A DNA stretch of 64,000 nucleotides from Caprimulgus europaeus (taxonomy: Eukaryota > Chordata > Aves > Caprimulgiformes > Caprimulgidae). This document shows, one piece after another, positions 62,882 through 64,000 of this stretch. Each line of letters opens with the position of its first letter. Positions within the stretch are counted from its first letter, which is position 1. The translations under genes and the position numbers were made by a program. The stretch is taken from the NCBI GenBank assembly GCA_907165065.1, contig OU015528.1, forward strand, positions 27,498,015-27,562,014. The letters run 5' to 3'. The notes beneath the pieces are model-generated. The model saw only the letters and a list, made by a program, of their open reading frames with translations. It was not told where the DNA came from and did not search any database.

Positions 62882-63919
62882 GTCCATTTTTTCTTTGATT
62901 TTCATTCTGCAGGTATAATGTGGCCAACTGCCTCCTAGCTCACTTGCATTCCTCCTTGGAAAGAAAGAATTGGAAAACTAGAGAACTGGAGAGAGGAAAT
63001 AGTTTCTGCACCTTGTTTCCTCTCCACCCACACTCACTGGCCCACATGCTGGCATCTTAATGGAGCTAAATAAGAAAATACTGCCTATGGAAGCAGCTCC
63101 GAAAATCCTCAGCCACCCTCCCTTAAACAAAGGAAAAGCAGGGAAGGTGTCATGACTGAAGAGCATCTTGGATACACAGCCTTCAAAGATTATTAGAGAA
63201 CTGCATACTAAAAATGACTTCTCATCTTTTTCTGTTATTTTTTATTGTAATCCAGACAGATAATACTGCCTATCACAAAGGAGTCTGCGTACTTTCCTGC
63301 TTCCTGATTCCTTATAATTTCCCAAGCCTTGCTTTTTTTAGATTTAAATTTCCAAAATTTTAGGATCTAGTGAAGGTTTACTGATTTTCTGAAAGACTTC
63401 AGCCCAAATCATTGAGGCTATTTCCAAATAGAGGGAGAGGGGAAAAGGTTGGTCTGTTTATGTTCCAAAAAGATCAGGTAATATTTGCTTTATATCTCAC
63501 CTTCCTCTTTCAAAGTAGAGACTGGAAACATGTTATCAGGAGTTGTTTTCATATCTGGGATAGGTATTTATGAGCAAATCTACCCTCATATGGTCAAATT
63601 GTAATCCCTGGCGAAAGGAAAACACTCTGTATTCATGCAATAGAACCTTTTTGGTACTAGCTGCAAACTTTCCAAGTGATCCCACCTCCACACAGCATCT
63701 TCCATCCCAGAGATGATGCAGCCCTAAGCTACTACGGGATCTGCCAGGACACTTGAATTCAGAATATGCAGCATCTCATCTGCATTGCCTTTGCGTCCAT
63801 GCTGTGCCCTGAAACCCTGGAAGAGGAATGTGTCTGACTCAAATACAGAGAGGATACAGACTAGTGCCATGTAGAGCAGTTCGGGAAGCACGAGTGGAGG
63901 AAAGTAGGACTTGAATTTA

Positions 63920-63982
63920 TTCCACCAAGTTTCAGGTATGTCCCACCAAGCTTCAGGTATGTCCTATCAAGCTTCAGGCCTG
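63920..63982. repeat. 21-bp unit repeated three times
   Basis: Copies at 63920-63940, 63941-63961 and 63962-63982 follow the pattern TCCCACCAAGCTTCAGGTAT plus G, with two to four differences between copies. The array ends just before the window edge. Confidence 0.9.
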
Positions 63983-64000
63983 ACTAGTGAGAGAGACAAA

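Larger units (their letters stand above)
49474..63919. other. Intergenic DNA, no gene seen
   Basis: About 14 kb of AT-rich sequence without recognisable exons. Overlapping frames at 60774-61110 exceed 100 codons, but they use two plus-strand frames at once and match nothing I know. I looked for a homeobox WFQNRRMKW-type motif of the expected neighbour DBX2 and did not see it on either strand. Confidence 0.6.

Overview
This is vertebrate nuclear DNA, almost certainly from a bird. It carries avian-type CR1 retrotransposons (two copies with the characteristic ATTCTATG-type 3' end), an avian ERVL-type solo LTR, very sparse coding sequence, and one strong CpG island. There are no bacterial-style genes, operons or CRISPR arrays. 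Nearly all open frames longer than 60 codons are chance frames in introns, intergenic DNA or GC-rich promoter sequence.

The only host gene I can support is the 5' end of NELL2 (neural EGF-like / thrombospondin-N-like secreted glycoprotein), on the minus strand. Exon 1 (signal peptide, 25193-25139), exon 2 (24969-24847) and exon 3 (2693-2543) have matching splice phases and read continuously for 109 codons plus two bases. Together they encode the signal peptide and the first half of the laminin-G/TSP-N domain. Intron 1 is only 169 bp, intron 2 is about 22.2 kb, and intron 3 runs off the left edge. The CpG island at about 24720-26140 is the promoter region. A two-codon upstream ORF lies 15 bases before the start codon.

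Layout from left to right: 1-2542 is intron 3 and holds a decayed, unidentified minus-strand protein-coding relic (about 850-1560). 2543-2693 is exon 3. 2694-24846 is intron 2, with CR1 fragments, a TG microsatellite, a perfect 46-nt hairpin, a MIR-like remnant and a cluster of POU octamers. 24847-26140 holds exons 2 and 1 and the promoter island. 26140-64000 is upstream intergenic DNA containing a solo LTR (29873-30488), a younger minus CR1 (34714-35252), two ancient CR1 reverse-transcriptase relics, an isolated small CpG island (about 39480-39660), a 56-bp tandem duplication (49349-49473), and a 21-bp triplicate near the window end. I found no exon of a neighbouring gene in the upstream 38 kb.

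I found no previously undescribed biological system. The items most worth checking are the coding relic in intron 3, the perfect hairpin in intron 2, and the small CpG island 14 kb upstream, which contains a good minus-strand splice donor.
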